Assembly (NCBI RefSeq): GCF_009765275.1 | Contig: NZ_VOPH01000006.1 | Coordinates: 62,001-126,000 of the forward strand | Direction of reading: 5' to 3' | Origin: Chachezhania sediminis | GTDB taxonomy: Bacteria; Pseudomonadota; Alphaproteobacteria; Rhodobacterales; Rhodobacteraceae | Length of the DNA: 64,000 bases | Shown here: positions 44,530-53,541 of the stretch, piece by piece | Layout of the letters: the number at the start of each line of letters is the position of its first letter | Numbering within the stretch: position 1 is the first letter of the stretch | The notes under the pieces: model-generated | The model's database searches: none | What the model was told of the DNA's origin: nothing | The model's input: the letters and a program-made list of their open reading frames with translations, nothing else | Program-made: the position numbers and the translations under genes

Positions 44530-46236
44530 TCATTCCCCTTTGAGGAGGCCAAGGGCTTGCTGGAACCCATCCAGGTTCAGCACCGATGCGTCTCGCCAAA
44601 GAACATGTCCGTCGGGACGAACCGTGACCGCGCCGCTTTTCTCGATACCAAGCAAATCAGAGGCGTTCGGGCCGAAATTCGCATCGGCGCCGATGGTCAG
44701 CACCGTGACAGGGACTCCCGTCGCTGCCACCGCGGATTGCGCTGCCTCGTGCCAGGCCGGATCCAGGGCAAAGAGCGTGATGCCGACTGGCGCCACTCGC
44801 CCAAGAGTGGATGCCGCAAAACTACCGTCCGGGGAACTGAACGGAAGCCGTGCGCCGGGATGGGCGTCCGGGCGATACCGCGAAATGTCGCTTGGCCCAG
44901 GCGCGCATCCATCGTGCGCGACAAGTCCCTCATCATAGATGAACCCAAGGTCCATCCCTGCTCCCTGATCGAAGTGCTCCGCCTGGTTTTCGATTGCCGC
45001 CTGAACCGCCGCGCGGCGCCTCTGAGCCATGGCACCGTCCCCGTCGATTCCGACAACCGCGGCGTCATGCTGCCGCACGGGTCCCCGGATGTCGTCGAGC
45101 GAGACCGGCGCCAGAAGTGGCACCCCCAGGGCCTCGTCGATCTGACCCATTTTCATCATGTTCTTCACGCTTTGATCGGTATTGCGCTGCGCAATCGCAC
45201 GACGCTCGACCTGATAGCTGTCCAACAGCGCAGACGGGGCCAAGCCGGAGACGACGGCATCGAGCTTCCACGCCAGGTTGTGCGCGTCCTGAATGCCGGT
45301 ATTCATCCCCAGCCCACCCATCGGCGGGAACCGGTGGCAGGCATCCCCCGCCAGAAGCACATGCCCCGCCCGATAGGACTGGGCCACCTGCGCGCTCATG
45401 TTCCATGTACTGATCGAGTCGATCTTCACTTCGATGTCGAAATCGCCCATCGCCTTGTTGAGGATCCGGGTGGCGTCTTCATTGCTGAAATCCTCGACCC
45501 GGGCATCGCCGATAGGCACAAGCATGGCCCAGCTGCGACCATGCTTGTCGAAGTTCAGGAAGACCCCGCGCGCATCCGTGCCGCCGATCCAGTACAAAAC
45601 GGCCTTGCGCCCTTCCCGATATCTGTCGAAATCGGCATGGAAGTAGATCGTCATGAACCGCGCCAGCGAAGGCGGGCCATCCATATCGATCCCGACCGAC
45701 CTTCGCACCATGCTGCCGGCACCATCGCAACCGATCAACCAATCGAACTTCATCACCTGCTGGCCATCCGCGGTATCGACCGTTACCTCGCCTTCTGTTT
45801 CGTCCTGCCGCAGATCGCTAACGCAATGGCCATAGCGCAAGTCGCCCCCCAGCTCCATGAACCGTTCGGCCAGGATGCGTTCCAGATGCGTCTGCGGAAG
45901 GTTCAACGAGCGATACCGGCTGAGGGGGCCGCGGTCGTCCTCGGCCGCCCCCCGGACAGACAGCACTCCGTATTCACGACCGGCCATGCTTTCGACCCAG
46001 ACGATCTTTCCGCTCATTGCCGTGTTGTCGCCTTCCGCCCACATCCGTTCGCCAACGCCCAGTTCGGCCATGATTTCCATTGTGCGGGTGTTGACAACAT
46101 GGGCCGCGGGATAGCCGATCTGGTCGTGCCGACGCTCCAGAACGATCGGGTTCAAGCCACGCTGGCGCAGAAGGATGCCAGCGGTCAGCCCCGTCGGCCC
46201 ACCGCCGACAATGATGATTTTCGAATCCCTCGACAT
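44530..46236 (-). CDS. FAD-dependent phenol/aromatic hydroxylase (PheA/TfdB family)
   Basis: Flavoprotein monooxygenase of 568 residues that adds a hydroxyl group to a phenol-like ring using NAD(P)H and O2. N-terminal GGGPTGLTAGILLRQRG, middle GCDGAGSMVRRSVG and the FAD-ribityl segment GDACHRFPPMGGLGMNTGIQ are all intact, and a thioredoxin-like C-terminal domain covers the last ~170 residues, as in TfdB, MhpA and PheA. ATG 46236 has GGAG nine bases upstream. The next gene upstream is an extradiol-type VOC dioxygenase, so the product is probably a catechol. Two arylsulfatases on either side could provide the phenol. Confidence 0.92.
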   Translation of the reverse strand: MSRDSKIIIVGGGPTGLTAGILLRQRGLNPIVLERRHDQIGYPAAHVVNTRTMEIMAELGVGERMWAEGDNTAMSGKIVWVESMAGREYGVLSVRGAAEDDRGPLSRYRSLNLPQTHLERILAERFMELGGDLRYGHCVSDLRQDETEGEVTVDTADGQQVMKFDWLIGCDGAGSMVRRSVGIDMDGPPSLARFMTIYFHADFDRYREGRKAVLYWIGGTDARGVFLNFDKHGRSWAMLVPIGDARVEDFSNEDATRILNKAMGDFDIEVKIDSISTWNMSAQVAQSYRAGHVLLAGDACHRFPPMGGLGMNTGIQDAHNLAWKLDAVVSGLAPSALLDSYQVERRAIAQRNTDQSVKNMMKMGQIDEALGVPLLAPVSLDDIRGPVRQHDAAVVGIDGDGAMAQRRRAAVQAAIENQAEHFDQGAGMDLGFIYDEGLVAHDGCAPGPSDISRYRPDAHPGARLPFSSPDGSFAASTLGRVAPVGITLFALDPAWHEAAQSAVAATGVPVTVLTIGADANFGPNASDLLGIEKSGAVTVRPDGHVLWRDASVLNLDGFQQALGLLKGE

Positions 46237-46339
46237 TTTCGAGCTCTCCTCCCCTGTGACGGCCAGCACGGCCGAACCGGGGGACTTGCCCCCGGTAACG
46301 CGCCCGGGCCTCGAATGTGGTGCTGTGAGTGGCCTCGCC

Positions 46340-46394
46340 GGGGGGTAAGTTCCACAACCCCCCGCCAGGTCCGGCCCGTCGCGCGATGCGCGAC
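46340..46394 (-). other. Two hairpins between VOC-dioxygenase and hydroxylase genes
   Basis: GGGGGG / CCCCCC with a 12-base loop at 46340-46363, and GTCGCGC / GCGCGAC with a three-base loop at 46378-46394, in a 188-base gap between two same-strand genes. No T run follows, so they may be attenuating or processing structures rather than a full terminator. Confidence 0.4.
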
Positions 46395-46424
46395 AAGCGG
46401 TTGAGATTCTTGTCGCGCGCGCCC

Positions 46425-47018
46425 TCAGCCCGGCAAATGCATGTTGCCGGGGACCTCTGGTTGGTATTCGCCTGCCCGCGACTTCTTCAGCAGCTCCGAC
46501 ACCGACAGGCCGCCTTTCAACGCAGCGATCAGCTTGGCCGGGTCCACCATGACGCCGATCGGCTCGCGGGCGAAATCCTCCGAGGTCCGCATCCAGTGCG
46601 TCGAATGAATCCAGTTGCCGAAGTTGTCGCTTTGCAGCTCGACCAGATTGCCGTCCGGATCGACGTAATAGAACGACATGGTCGCCCCATGGTCAAAGCA
46701 GACGTCTGGCAGGATGCCGACCTCGGCCAGACGCTCGTAATTGTCCACCAGGTCCTCGAGCGTGCCGAATTCGAAAGCCGTGTGATGGATGCCGGTATGG
46801 GAGATCTTTTCGGGGTCGTCCTTCATCGCCGGGCTGGTCAGAAAGGCGATGCGGTGGTTCGCGGTGTCGTTGGTCGTCCAGCCCGCGCCCTCGAAGGTAA
46901 AACCTGCGGTGCAGCCCACGACGGCCTCATACCAATCGAGCATTTCCTGCAGACGCGAGGTCTTGAAGGTGACGTGATGCAGAACAGGTTTGCGCGCGAG
47001 CGGCCTGGGTTGTTTCAT
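46425..47018 (-). CDS. VOC-family extradiol-type dioxygenase
   Basis: Vicinal-oxygen-chelate protein of 197 residues, related to 2,3-dihydroxybiphenyl/catechol 2,3-dioxygenases. Candidate iron ligands are His in VLHHVTFKT, His in TGIHHTAFEF and Glu in DPDGNLVELQS, in the classical H-H-E order. It is shorter than two-domain type I extradiol enzymes (about 290 residues), so it is either a one-module dioxygenase or a related isomerase/glyoxalase. It lies next to the phenol hydroxylase, which supports ring cleavage. The ATG at 47018 gives the normal family start. Confidence 0.85.
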   Translation of the reverse strand: MKQPRPLARKPVLHHVTFKTSRLQEMLDWYEAVVGCTAGFTFEGAGWTTNDTANHRIAFLTSPAMKDDPEKISHTGIHHTAFEFGTLEDLVDNYERLAEVGILPDVCFDHGATMSFYYVDPDGNLVELQSDNFGNWIHSTHWMRTSEDFAREPIGVMVDPAKLIAALKGGLSVSELLKKSRAGEYQPEVPGNMHLPG

Positions 47019-47185
47019 GATGTCAATTCCTTTTGGGTGGAGTGCTGGTGATGGGCGCCCGGATCGCCTTCCTCCTCACGGCAGATCGGGACGTCGGGGG
47101 TTTCCCCGGAAGACCGAAGCCCGGTGACGGGCCCGCCTGTTTCCAAGCCCGCAAAGTGCGGGGACCTTTCGAAGGCATGTTTCCG

Positions 47186-50100
47186 TTACCGGGCCGCCTC
47201 TTGCTTCAACGCCGCTTCCAATTTTGCCCATTTGGGGCGCACGGCGGCGATGCTCCGCGCCTTGACCGGGCCAAAGCCGCGTATCCCGTCTGGAATCGCT
47301 GCAAGTTCGAGAGCCGTCTCCATCGTCTCGGGCGACAGGGTGGCAAGGATGAGTTCGATGCTCTGCCTGAAGTCCTCGATCAACTGACGTTCTTCCCGCC
47401 GTTCCACCGTGTGGCCGAAGGGGTCGAGCCGCGTGCCGCGCAGGCATTTCCCAATGGACATCAAGCGCAAAAGGGTGAAGATCCACGGCCCAAATCGCCG
47501 CTTTGCAGGTTCGCCCGTCGCCGGGTCGACCCTAGCCAGGATCGGTGGCGCGAGATGCAGATACATCCGTCCCTGCGCTCCGAAAGCCTCGTCGATCATG
47601 GCCTTGAAAGAGCTGGCGGCGTAGAGGCGCGCAACCTCGTATTCGTCCTTGTATGCCATCAGCTTGAAAAGCGACCGGGCCACCGTCTCGGTTAGCGGGC
47701 CCTCCTGTCCCATTGCCGCGGTCTCTCTGGCGCGAACCCTTTCAATCGTCTTGCGATAGCTCTCGCCATAGCGGCTATTCTGATAGCCGGTCAGGAAGTC
47801 GACCCGCCGCGCGATGGTCTCGTCCAGTGTCCGCGACGGCAGGCGATGCGCCAGTCCGGGCGCCGGAGACTCGTCCAGGAACCCGGAAAGCCGTTCCGGA
47901 TGTTGCGCCGCGACACGGCCCAGACGGAACGCCGTCTCGTTCATCTCGATCGCCACCCGGTTCAGGCGGATCGCGTTCAGGATCGCCGCCTCGGAGAGCG
48001 GGATCAGCCCTTTCTGGAAGGCGTAGCCGACAAGGAACAGGTTCGCACCGATTGCGTCGCCAAGGGTGCGCTCGGCCAGCCTTGTCGCACTGACGAGATC
48101 GACATGATCGCCACCCGCATGGCGCCGCACCGTATCCGCGAGCTTTTCCGTCGGAACATGAAAGGCGGGATCCCGGATGAAGTCGGACGTGATGGGTTGC
48201 TGTGCATTCAGGATCACGCGGCTGCGGCTGCCCGAGACCACCCCCAGCGCCTCCCGGCTTGCGGTCACGACCGGATCGCCACCGATCACCAGGTCGGCCT
48301 CGGCATCGGGAATGCGATGGGCCAGCGCGGTATCCGGCGAGGCGCAGAGCCGGATATGCGAGGTGACGGCGCCCCCTTTCTGGGCCATGCCGGTCATATC
48401 GAGGGTTGAACAGCCCTTACCCTCGGTATGGGCCGCCATCGCGAGGATCGCGCCGATGGTTATGATCCCCGTTCCCCCAACGCCGGTCACCATGATGTTC
48501 CAGGGTTCGTCCAGCGCCGGCAGCGCCGGCATCGGCAGATCGGCCGACAGGATGTCACTCAAAGCGTCCTTCAACGGCTTGCGCAGCTCGGCACCTTCCA
48601 GGGTGACAAAGGAAGGGCAGAAACCGTTGACACACGAATGATCGAGATTGCAGGACGATTGATCAATCCGCCGCTTACGCCCGAATTCCGTTTCCATAGG
48701 CGTCACGGAAAGGCAGTTGGACTTTTTCGAGCAGTCGCCGCAGCCCTCGCACACGAGTTCGTTGATAAACACGCGGCGGGTGAGCGTCGGCGTGGGGGCC
48801 GCGCGCTTGCTCCGCCGTCGCTTTTCAGCCGCGCAGACCTGATCATAGACAAGGGCCGTCACGCCCTCGACCTCGCGCAGCTCTCTCTGAACGGCGTCGA
48901 GCTCTTCGCGGGGATGGATCGTCACCCCCTCTGCGAAGCGCTTTTGCCCGCGGTACTTTGCGATGTCATCGGACGCCACAGCGATACGTTCGACGCCTTC
49001 GGCACGCAATTGATGCGTGATCCGCTGCGGATCCAGGGGCCCGTCATGCGTCTGGCCGCCGGTCATCGCCACTGCGTCATTATACAGGATCTTGTAGGTA
49101 ATATTGACCTTCGCGGCCACGGCAGCCCGGATCGCCAGAAGACCCGAATGAAAATATGTGCCATCGCCGATATTCTGGAAAACATGGCGGGTCGGAACAT
49201 ATGGCGCCTGGCCGATCCAGTTCGCGCCTTCTCCGCCCATATGGGTGTAGGTCGCGGTGTTCCGATCCATCTTCTGGGCAAGATAGTGGCAGCCGATCCC
49301 GGCGAAGGCGCGACTTCCCTCGGGCACTTTGGTCGAGCTGTTATGTGGGCAGCCCGAGCAGAAATAGGGGGTTCGTTCCCAAAGCGGCACGTCCGGCAAA
49401 GCGGCACGTGCGTCCGTCGCCTGCCGCAACCGTTCGCCCAGATCGGGTGCATCGATCAAGGGCAGAAGACGCTGCGCCAGCACGGCAGCGATGCGGTCGC
49501 TCGACAGATCGCCATGCAAGGGGAACACGATTTGCCCCTGCGCGTCACGCTTGCCCAGAACCCGCGGGCGGCGGTCGGCCGGCATATGAAAAAGCTGATC
49601 CTTGATCTGGCTTTCGATCAGGGGGCGTTTTTCCTCGATCACCAACAGCTCTTCCAGCCCCTCGGCAAAGGCATGAAGACCTTGCGGTTCGAGAGGCCAG
49701 ACAAGGCCCACCTTGTAGACCGAGATCCCCAGCTCCGCGGCACGTTCGAGAGGCAGCCCCAGGATTTCCAAAGCCTGCAGAAGGTCGAGATAGGATTTGC
49801 CCGTTGTCACGATGCCGATCCTTCGGCGCGCCGTGGCCCCTTCGACCCGGTCGATCCGGTTGGCCCGCGCAAAGGCGCCAACGGCCGGGATCTTGTGATT
49901 GTGCAGGCGGCGTTCCATTGCCTGCGGGCTGTCCGGCCAGCGAATGCTGAGCCCGCCGTCAGGCAGTTCGATATCGGTCGGCGTCGCAAAACTACGAAGG
50001 CCCGGAACGGCAATGGAGGCAGAAGAATCCATCGTGTCTGCGACCAGTTTCAAGGCCGCCCAGGTCCCGGAAAATCGGGATAGAGCCCATCCGAAGAGAC

Positions 50101-50647
50101 CGAACTCCAGAATCTCCCGAACCCCCGAAGGGTTGAGCACCGGGATCATCGCGTCCACCAGCGCGTATTCGCTCTGGTGCGATGTCGTCGACGATTTGGC
50201 CGTATGATCGTCACCTGCCAGAACCAGAACGCCCCCGTGGGGTGCGGTGCCAGCCAGATTGCCATGTCGGAGAGCATCGCCCGAGCGATCGACGCCCGGC
50301 CCCTTGCCATACCACATCGAGAAGACACCGTCGCGATGCGCCCGCTCCATCAGATTTATCTGCTGCGTCCCAAGAACGCTGGTCGCGGCGAGGTCTTCGT
50401 TCACGGCGGGATGCAGCGTGATGTCCTGAGGATCAGTGAAGCTCCGCGCGCGCAGGAAAGTCTGGTCAACCCCACCCAAAGGCGAGCCTCGGTAGCCAGT
50501 TACAAATCCTGCGGTGTTCAGGCCCGCAGCCATATCTGCCCGCTTCTGCATCAGCGTCAGCCGGACCAAAGCCTGGGTTCCGGTCGTAAAAATGCGATCT
50601 TCAGAAAGATCGTACTTGTCATCGAGTTCTATTGTCTGGTCCAGCAT
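47186..50647 (-). CDS. Indolepyruvate ferredoxin oxidoreductase, fused single-chain form
   Basis: Thiamine-diphosphate and iron-sulfur enzyme of 1,153 residues that oxidatively decarboxylates aryl-2-oxo acids to aryl-acyl-CoA. Order of parts: N-terminal pyruvate-oxidoreductase domain (GYRGSPLGGVDQ), a TPP-binding domain (YFCSGCPHNSS, GGEGANWIGQAPY, NITYKILYNDAVAMTGGQ), a cysteine-rich segment (VCEGCGDCSKKSNC, DHSCVNGFCPSF), the gamma domain (VTGVGGTGIITIGAILAMAA) and the C-terminal DUF6537 region. Start ATG 50647 has GGAGG eight bases before it. It is divergent from an Lrp-type regulator. It probably handles phenylpyruvate or indolepyruvate from aromatic amino acids, or a 2-oxo acid made in the nearby aromatic pathway. 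Confidence 0.93.
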   Translation of the reverse strand: MLDQTIELDDKYDLSEDRIFTTGTQALVRLTLMQKRADMAAGLNTAGFVTGYRGSPLGGVDQTFLRARSFTDPQDITLHPAVNEDLAATSVLGTQQINLMERAHRDGVFSMWYGKGPGVDRSGDALRHGNLAGTAPHGGVLVLAGDDHTAKSSTTSHQSEYALVDAMIPVLNPSGVREILEFGLFGWALSRFSGTWAALKLVADTMDSSASIAVPGLRSFATPTDIELPDGGLSIRWPDSPQAMERRLHNHKIPAVGAFARANRIDRVEGATARRRIGIVTTGKSYLDLLQALEILGLPLERAAELGISVYKVGLVWPLEPQGLHAFAEGLEELLVIEEKRPLIESQIKDQLFHMPADRRPRVLGKRDAQGQIVFPLHGDLSSDRIAAVLAQRLLPLIDAPDLGERLRQATDARAALPDVPLWERTPYFCSGCPHNSSTKVPEGSRAFAGIGCHYLAQKMDRNTATYTHMGGEGANWIGQAPYVPTRHVFQNIGDGTYFHSGLLAIRAAVAAKVNITYKILYNDAVAMTGGQTHDGPLDPQRITHQLRAEGVERIAVASDDIAKYRGQKRFAEGVTIHPREELDAVQRELREVEGVTALVYDQVCAAEKRRRSKRAAPTPTLTRRVFINELVCEGCGDCSKKSNCLSVTPMETEFGRKRRIDQSSCNLDHSCVNGFCPSFVTLEGAELRKPLKDALSDILSADLPMPALPALDEPWNIMVTGVGGTGIITIGAILAMAAHTEGKGCSTLDMTGMAQKGGAVTSHIRLCASPDTALAHRIPDAEADLVIGGDPVVTASREALGVVSGSRSRVILNAQQPITSDFIRDPAFHVPTEKLADTVRRHAGGDHVDLVSATRLAERTLGDAIGANLFLVGYAFQKGLIPLSEAAILNAIRLNRVAIEMNETAFRLGRVAAQHPERLSGFLDESPAPGLAHRLPSRTLDETIARRVDFLTGYQNSRYGESYRKTIERVRARETAAMGQEGPLTETVARSLFKLMAYKDEYEVARLYAASSFKAMIDEAFGAQGRMYLHLAPPILARVDPATGEPAKRRFGPWIFTLLRLMSIGKCLRGTRLDPFGHTVERREERQLIEDFRQSIELILATLSPETMETALELAAIPDGIRGFGPVKARSIAAVRPKWAKLEAALKQEAAR

Positions 50648-50690
50648 TTCGGGCCTCCTGTGACGACAGAATATTTTCCCAAAAGCGCAA

Positions 50691-50710
50691 TTTCTTGACT
50701 TTTCTTGACC
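50691..50710. promoter_or_regulatory. Tandem 10-base repeats in IOR/Lrp divergent promoter
   Basis: TTTCTTGACT followed directly by TTTCTTGACC, i.e. two copies one helical turn long, in the AT-rich 119-base region between the IOR gene and the Lrp gene. TTGACT at 50695-50700 with TATCTT 18 bases later could form the Lrp gene promoter. Repeats in helical phase are how Lrp/AsnC oligomers bind, so autoregulation plus IOR control is likely. Confidence 0.5.
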
Positions 50711-50766
50711 TTTTTTGATATCTTAATGACAAATATTATCAATGTTACGCGAATTTTGGACATAAA

Positions 50767-51240
50767 ATGACCGAGCCACTGAGCCCCGTAGATTTGAAGA
50801 TCCTTGAGGTGCTGCAGCAGCAGGGGCGCATCAGCATGACCGAATTGGGAGAGCGCGTCGGATTGTCGACGTCCCCCTGCGCCCGCCGTGTCAAACGGCT
50901 GGAAGACGAGGGGCATATCACGAAGTATGTCGCGCTGTTGAACCCGGAGTCGCTGGGAGCATCGCTGATCGTCTTCGTCAACGTACGCCTTGGCAGCCAA
51001 ACCCGAGACGCCTTCAACCGCTTCGAAGCGGCCGTGCAGAAATTTCCCGAAGTCGTCGCCTGCCATCTCCTCGCCGGCGGTTTCGACTATCTGGTTCAGG
51101 TTCGGGCACGTGACATCAAGGAATTTCGGGATTTCATGCGGAACAGTTTCACGGTGATCGAGGGCGTGGCCGAAACCCAATCCAGCATTGTCCTGGAAGA
51201 ACTGAAATCGACCACGGAAATTCCTTTTGCACACCCCTAG
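50767..51240 (+). CDS. Lrp/AsnC-family transcriptional regulator
   Basis: Small regulator of 157 residues with an N-terminal helix-turn-helix (ISMTELGERVGLSTSPCARR) and a C-terminal RAM domain (VACHLLAGGFDYLVQVRARD, GVAETQSSIVLEELKSTTEI). It binds amino or oxo acids as effectors. It is divergent from the indolepyruvate oxidoreductase, a frequent arrangement in proteobacteria, and probably induces it in response to aromatic amino acids. Confidence 0.95.
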   Translation: MTEPLSPVDLKILEVLQQQGRISMTELGERVGLSTSPCARRVKRLEDEGHITKYVALLNPESLGASLIVFVNVRLGSQTRDAFNRFEAAVQKFPEVVACHLLAGGFDYLVQVRARDIKEFRDFMRNSFTVIEGVAETQSSIVLEELKSTTEIPFAHP

Positions 51241-51345
51241 CGGGACAGGCGTGCGCGCCATGGGCCCGCCTTGGGAAATCAAGCACCTTGCCGACACGTT
51301 CATTCGCCAATTTGCCGGCCGACGATGAACAGACAGGGACAGTCG

Positions 51346-51440
51346 GTGCCGCGAAATCGCCAGATCAAGCTGGGCGCCTTCGCCCCGGTTTGCTGTGATC
51401 TTGCCCCCGGTCGACCTGCGACACAGCCCGGCTGCCCGGA
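51346..51440 (+). pseudogene. Possible N-terminal stub of an LLM-class flavin monooxygenase
   Basis: From GTG 51346 (AGGGAC upstream) the frame reads PRNRQIKLGAFAPVC, which resembles the start of NtaA/SnaA/DszA-type luciferase-like monooxygenases, then loses similarity. Such enzymes serve desulfurisation or chelator breakdown, which would suit the sulfatase next door. The match is only about 15 residues, so this is tentative. Confidence 0.3.
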
Positions 51441-51659
51441 ACGCCCAGGGCCCGACGTGACCTCTTCCGGAAGATAAGGCATTATTCTTGATCGCGATTG
51501 TCACGTTTCAGAAATCCTGATCTCTTTGTCTTGGCCGTGGTTATTGCCGCGTTTCGCGGCCTTGGCCGGGGCAGGTGACGGGGCGTTCTGTGGTGAAAGA
51601 AGGCACAGATCCGCACGTCTCATTTCCATGAGCGTCGATTGTTCCGGTCTTTTGAGAAA

Positions 51660-51693
51660 GCGGCGTAAACCGGGGTTGTGCGGGTTACGCCGC
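51660..51693 (-). terminator. Hairpin after arylsulfatase 2
   Basis: Stem GCGGCGTAAACC / GGGTTACGCCGC (one mismatch) with a ten-base loop, 27 bases beyond the sulfatase stop. Followed on the minus strand by CTTTCTC, a poor T run. Probable transcription terminator. Confidence 0.5.
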
Positions 51694-51719
51694 CGATCAT
51701 GCAGTGCGCTTGCGCTGAC

Positions 51720-53429
51720 CTATTTTTCGGATGTCGTATGTGGCGGTTCAAACAGATATTGCGTCTGGTTGGTTGCAACAATTTTCTGAGAGAGCCCGGT
51801 GTACCAGTAGATATCGTAGGCAGCCCGGCAATGCTCCCAATCAGCTTTCAATTCTGCCAGCTTGTCTTTCCGCTCCGCTGCAAGGTCTTGTCTCTCCACC
51901 GGATCATTCCCAAGGTCGAACAATTCGAAATCGCCGGCGCCCCATGGCGCGTTGCTATGGACAATTTTCCAGCCGTCCTTCCATACAGCCACCCTTCCAA
52001 ACAGCTCCGTGCAGACTGGATCCTGTTGGGGGCGCGGCACGTCCTGCACACCTTGCAGCCAAGGCATCAGGGAATGTCCCGTCATCGGCTTCAGGTCGGG
52101 AGTGTCAATTTCAGTGACGCCGGCAATGTCCAGAAGGGTGGGCGCGATGTCGGTGATATGCACGAAATGGTCCTGTCGACCCCCCGCGCCCCAACCGGGA
52201 TACGAGATGAAAGCGGGCGACCGAGTGCCGCCTTCGTACGTGAATCCCTTGGTCATCCGGAACGGCGTCTGGCTTACCGCGGCCCAGGACGGCCCATACC
52301 CGAAATACGACCCCCGTCGACCCAGGTTTTCCAACGAATTATCGAATGCGCGACTGATGTACTCGCGGTTCCGACCGCCAAGGACCTCTCCGGGCAACGT
52401 TCCTTCGGCGCCGTTGTCAGAGAAGAAGATGAAAACCGTATCGTCGTATTCGCCCTTCTCTTTCAGATAGGTAACGAGGCGACCGACATTCTGGTCAATC
52501 TCGTAGATCATCGCCGCATAGACCTCCATCTTGCGGGCTTCGATCTTGCGCTGTTCCGCATCCAGTTCGTTCCAGTGCGGCCAGAGGTCGGGTTCCAGGT
52601 TGGGCTGCACATCCGGCCCGATCAGTCCGATCTCCCGCATGCGTTCGAGCCTGGCACCCCGGATTTCATCATATCCCCCATCGTACTTGCCCTCGAACAG
52701 AGCGATGGAGTCGTCCGGTGCCTGCAGTGGCCAATGCGGTGCCGAGAAGCCGAGAAAGGCAAAGAACGGTGCATTGTCCGTTGCGGCTTCGATCTGATCG
52801 ATCAGGTGCGTCGTGAAATACTCGGTCGAATAGGTGAAATCCTCGCCGAGATCGACCAGCTCCCCGTCACGCGTATAGGTCGCCTTGGGTAGGGCCTCGA
52901 TCGCGCCCGTCTGGTCGAAATGATGGGCGGCACCGTTTATCAGGGCAAAGGAACGTTCAAACCCGCGTGCGGCAGGGCGCTGTTCTTCCCGGCCGCCGAG
53001 ATGCCACTTTCCCGACATGTAAGTATGATATCCATTGTCTCGCAGCACCTGGGGAAAGCTGACGACACGGTCGTTCAGAAAGCCCTCGTACCCCGGAAGA
53101 CCGCGCTGTTCATCAAGGATTTCCTCGGCCATGGTGCCCAACCCGGCCACATGATTGTCCGTGCCCGACATCAGCATGGCCCGGCTGGGCGAGCACGTCG
53201 GTGCCACGTGGAAATTGGTGAACCTGGTGCCTTCGCGCGCAAGCGCATCGAGAGAGGGGGTAGGGATTTCCCCGCCAAATGCGCCGATGTCCGAATAGCC
53301 CATGTCATCAGCGACAATCAGGACAATGTTCGGTCGCCCCTCCTGCGCCTCTACGGGCTGTCCGAGCGCCAGCGTCGCGGCTCCAAGCATGAAACACGCC
53401 GCCGATCTGTTTGAAAGAAACCCTGTCAT
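51720..53429 (-). CDS. Type I arylsulfatase (periplasmic)
   Basis: Sulfate-ester hydrolase of 569 residues. A signal peptide (residues 1-28, ending ALGQPVEAQ) sends it to the periplasm. The formylglycine cysteine is C79 in TCSPSRAMLMSG; calcium ligands are in IVADDMGYSD and FFSDNGAEG; basic active-site residues are in YMSGKWHLGG and SAPHWPLQ. This is the common 55-65 kDa class, unlike the 909-residue enzyme at 38 kb; the two share fold but not length or C-terminal domain. It needs formylglycine maturation encoded outside the window. It is downstream of the FAH and NTF2-like genes on the same strand, 112 bases after the FAH stop. Confidence 0.95.
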   Translation of the reverse strand: MTGFLSNRSAACFMLGAATLALGQPVEAQEGRPNIVLIVADDMGYSDIGAFGGEIPTPSLDALAREGTRFTNFHVAPTCSPSRAMLMSGTDNHVAGLGTMAEEILDEQRGLPGYEGFLNDRVVSFPQVLRDNGYHTYMSGKWHLGGREEQRPAARGFERSFALINGAAHHFDQTGAIEALPKATYTRDGELVDLGEDFTYSTEYFTTHLIDQIEAATDNAPFFAFLGFSAPHWPLQAPDDSIALFEGKYDGGYDEIRGARLERMREIGLIGPDVQPNLEPDLWPHWNELDAEQRKIEARKMEVYAAMIYEIDQNVGRLVTYLKEKGEYDDTVFIFFSDNGAEGTLPGEVLGGRNREYISRAFDNSLENLGRRGSYFGYGPSWAAVSQTPFRMTKGFTYEGGTRSPAFISYPGWGAGGRQDHFVHITDIAPTLLDIAGVTEIDTPDLKPMTGHSLMPWLQGVQDVPRPQQDPVCTELFGRVAVWKDGWKIVHSNAPWGAGDFELFDLGNDPVERQDLAAERKDKLAELKADWEHCRAAYDIYWYTGLSQKIVATNQTQYLFEPPHTTSEK

Positions 53430-53541
53430 TGCACTCCTCCATTGCTGACAGATGCGGTACTGGCTCGTGTCCGAGCCATTCGCATGGCCACCGCGACGTA
53501 CTCCTCGACGTGGCGGGGCTCTCGACGTGTCCGTCCGTCGT

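Larger units (their letters stand above)
51241..51719. other. Intergenic region downstream of arylsulfatase 2
   Basis: 479 bases between the Lrp gene and the convergent sulfatase stop. Apart from the possible flavin-monooxygenase stub and the hairpin at 51660 I see no gene. Confidence 0.4.

Noticed and set aside
49100-50083. Plus-strand frame opposite the IOR gene
   Set aside because: The 551-codon frame (48428-50083) is His/Arg/Gln-rich and antisense to conserved IOR domains.
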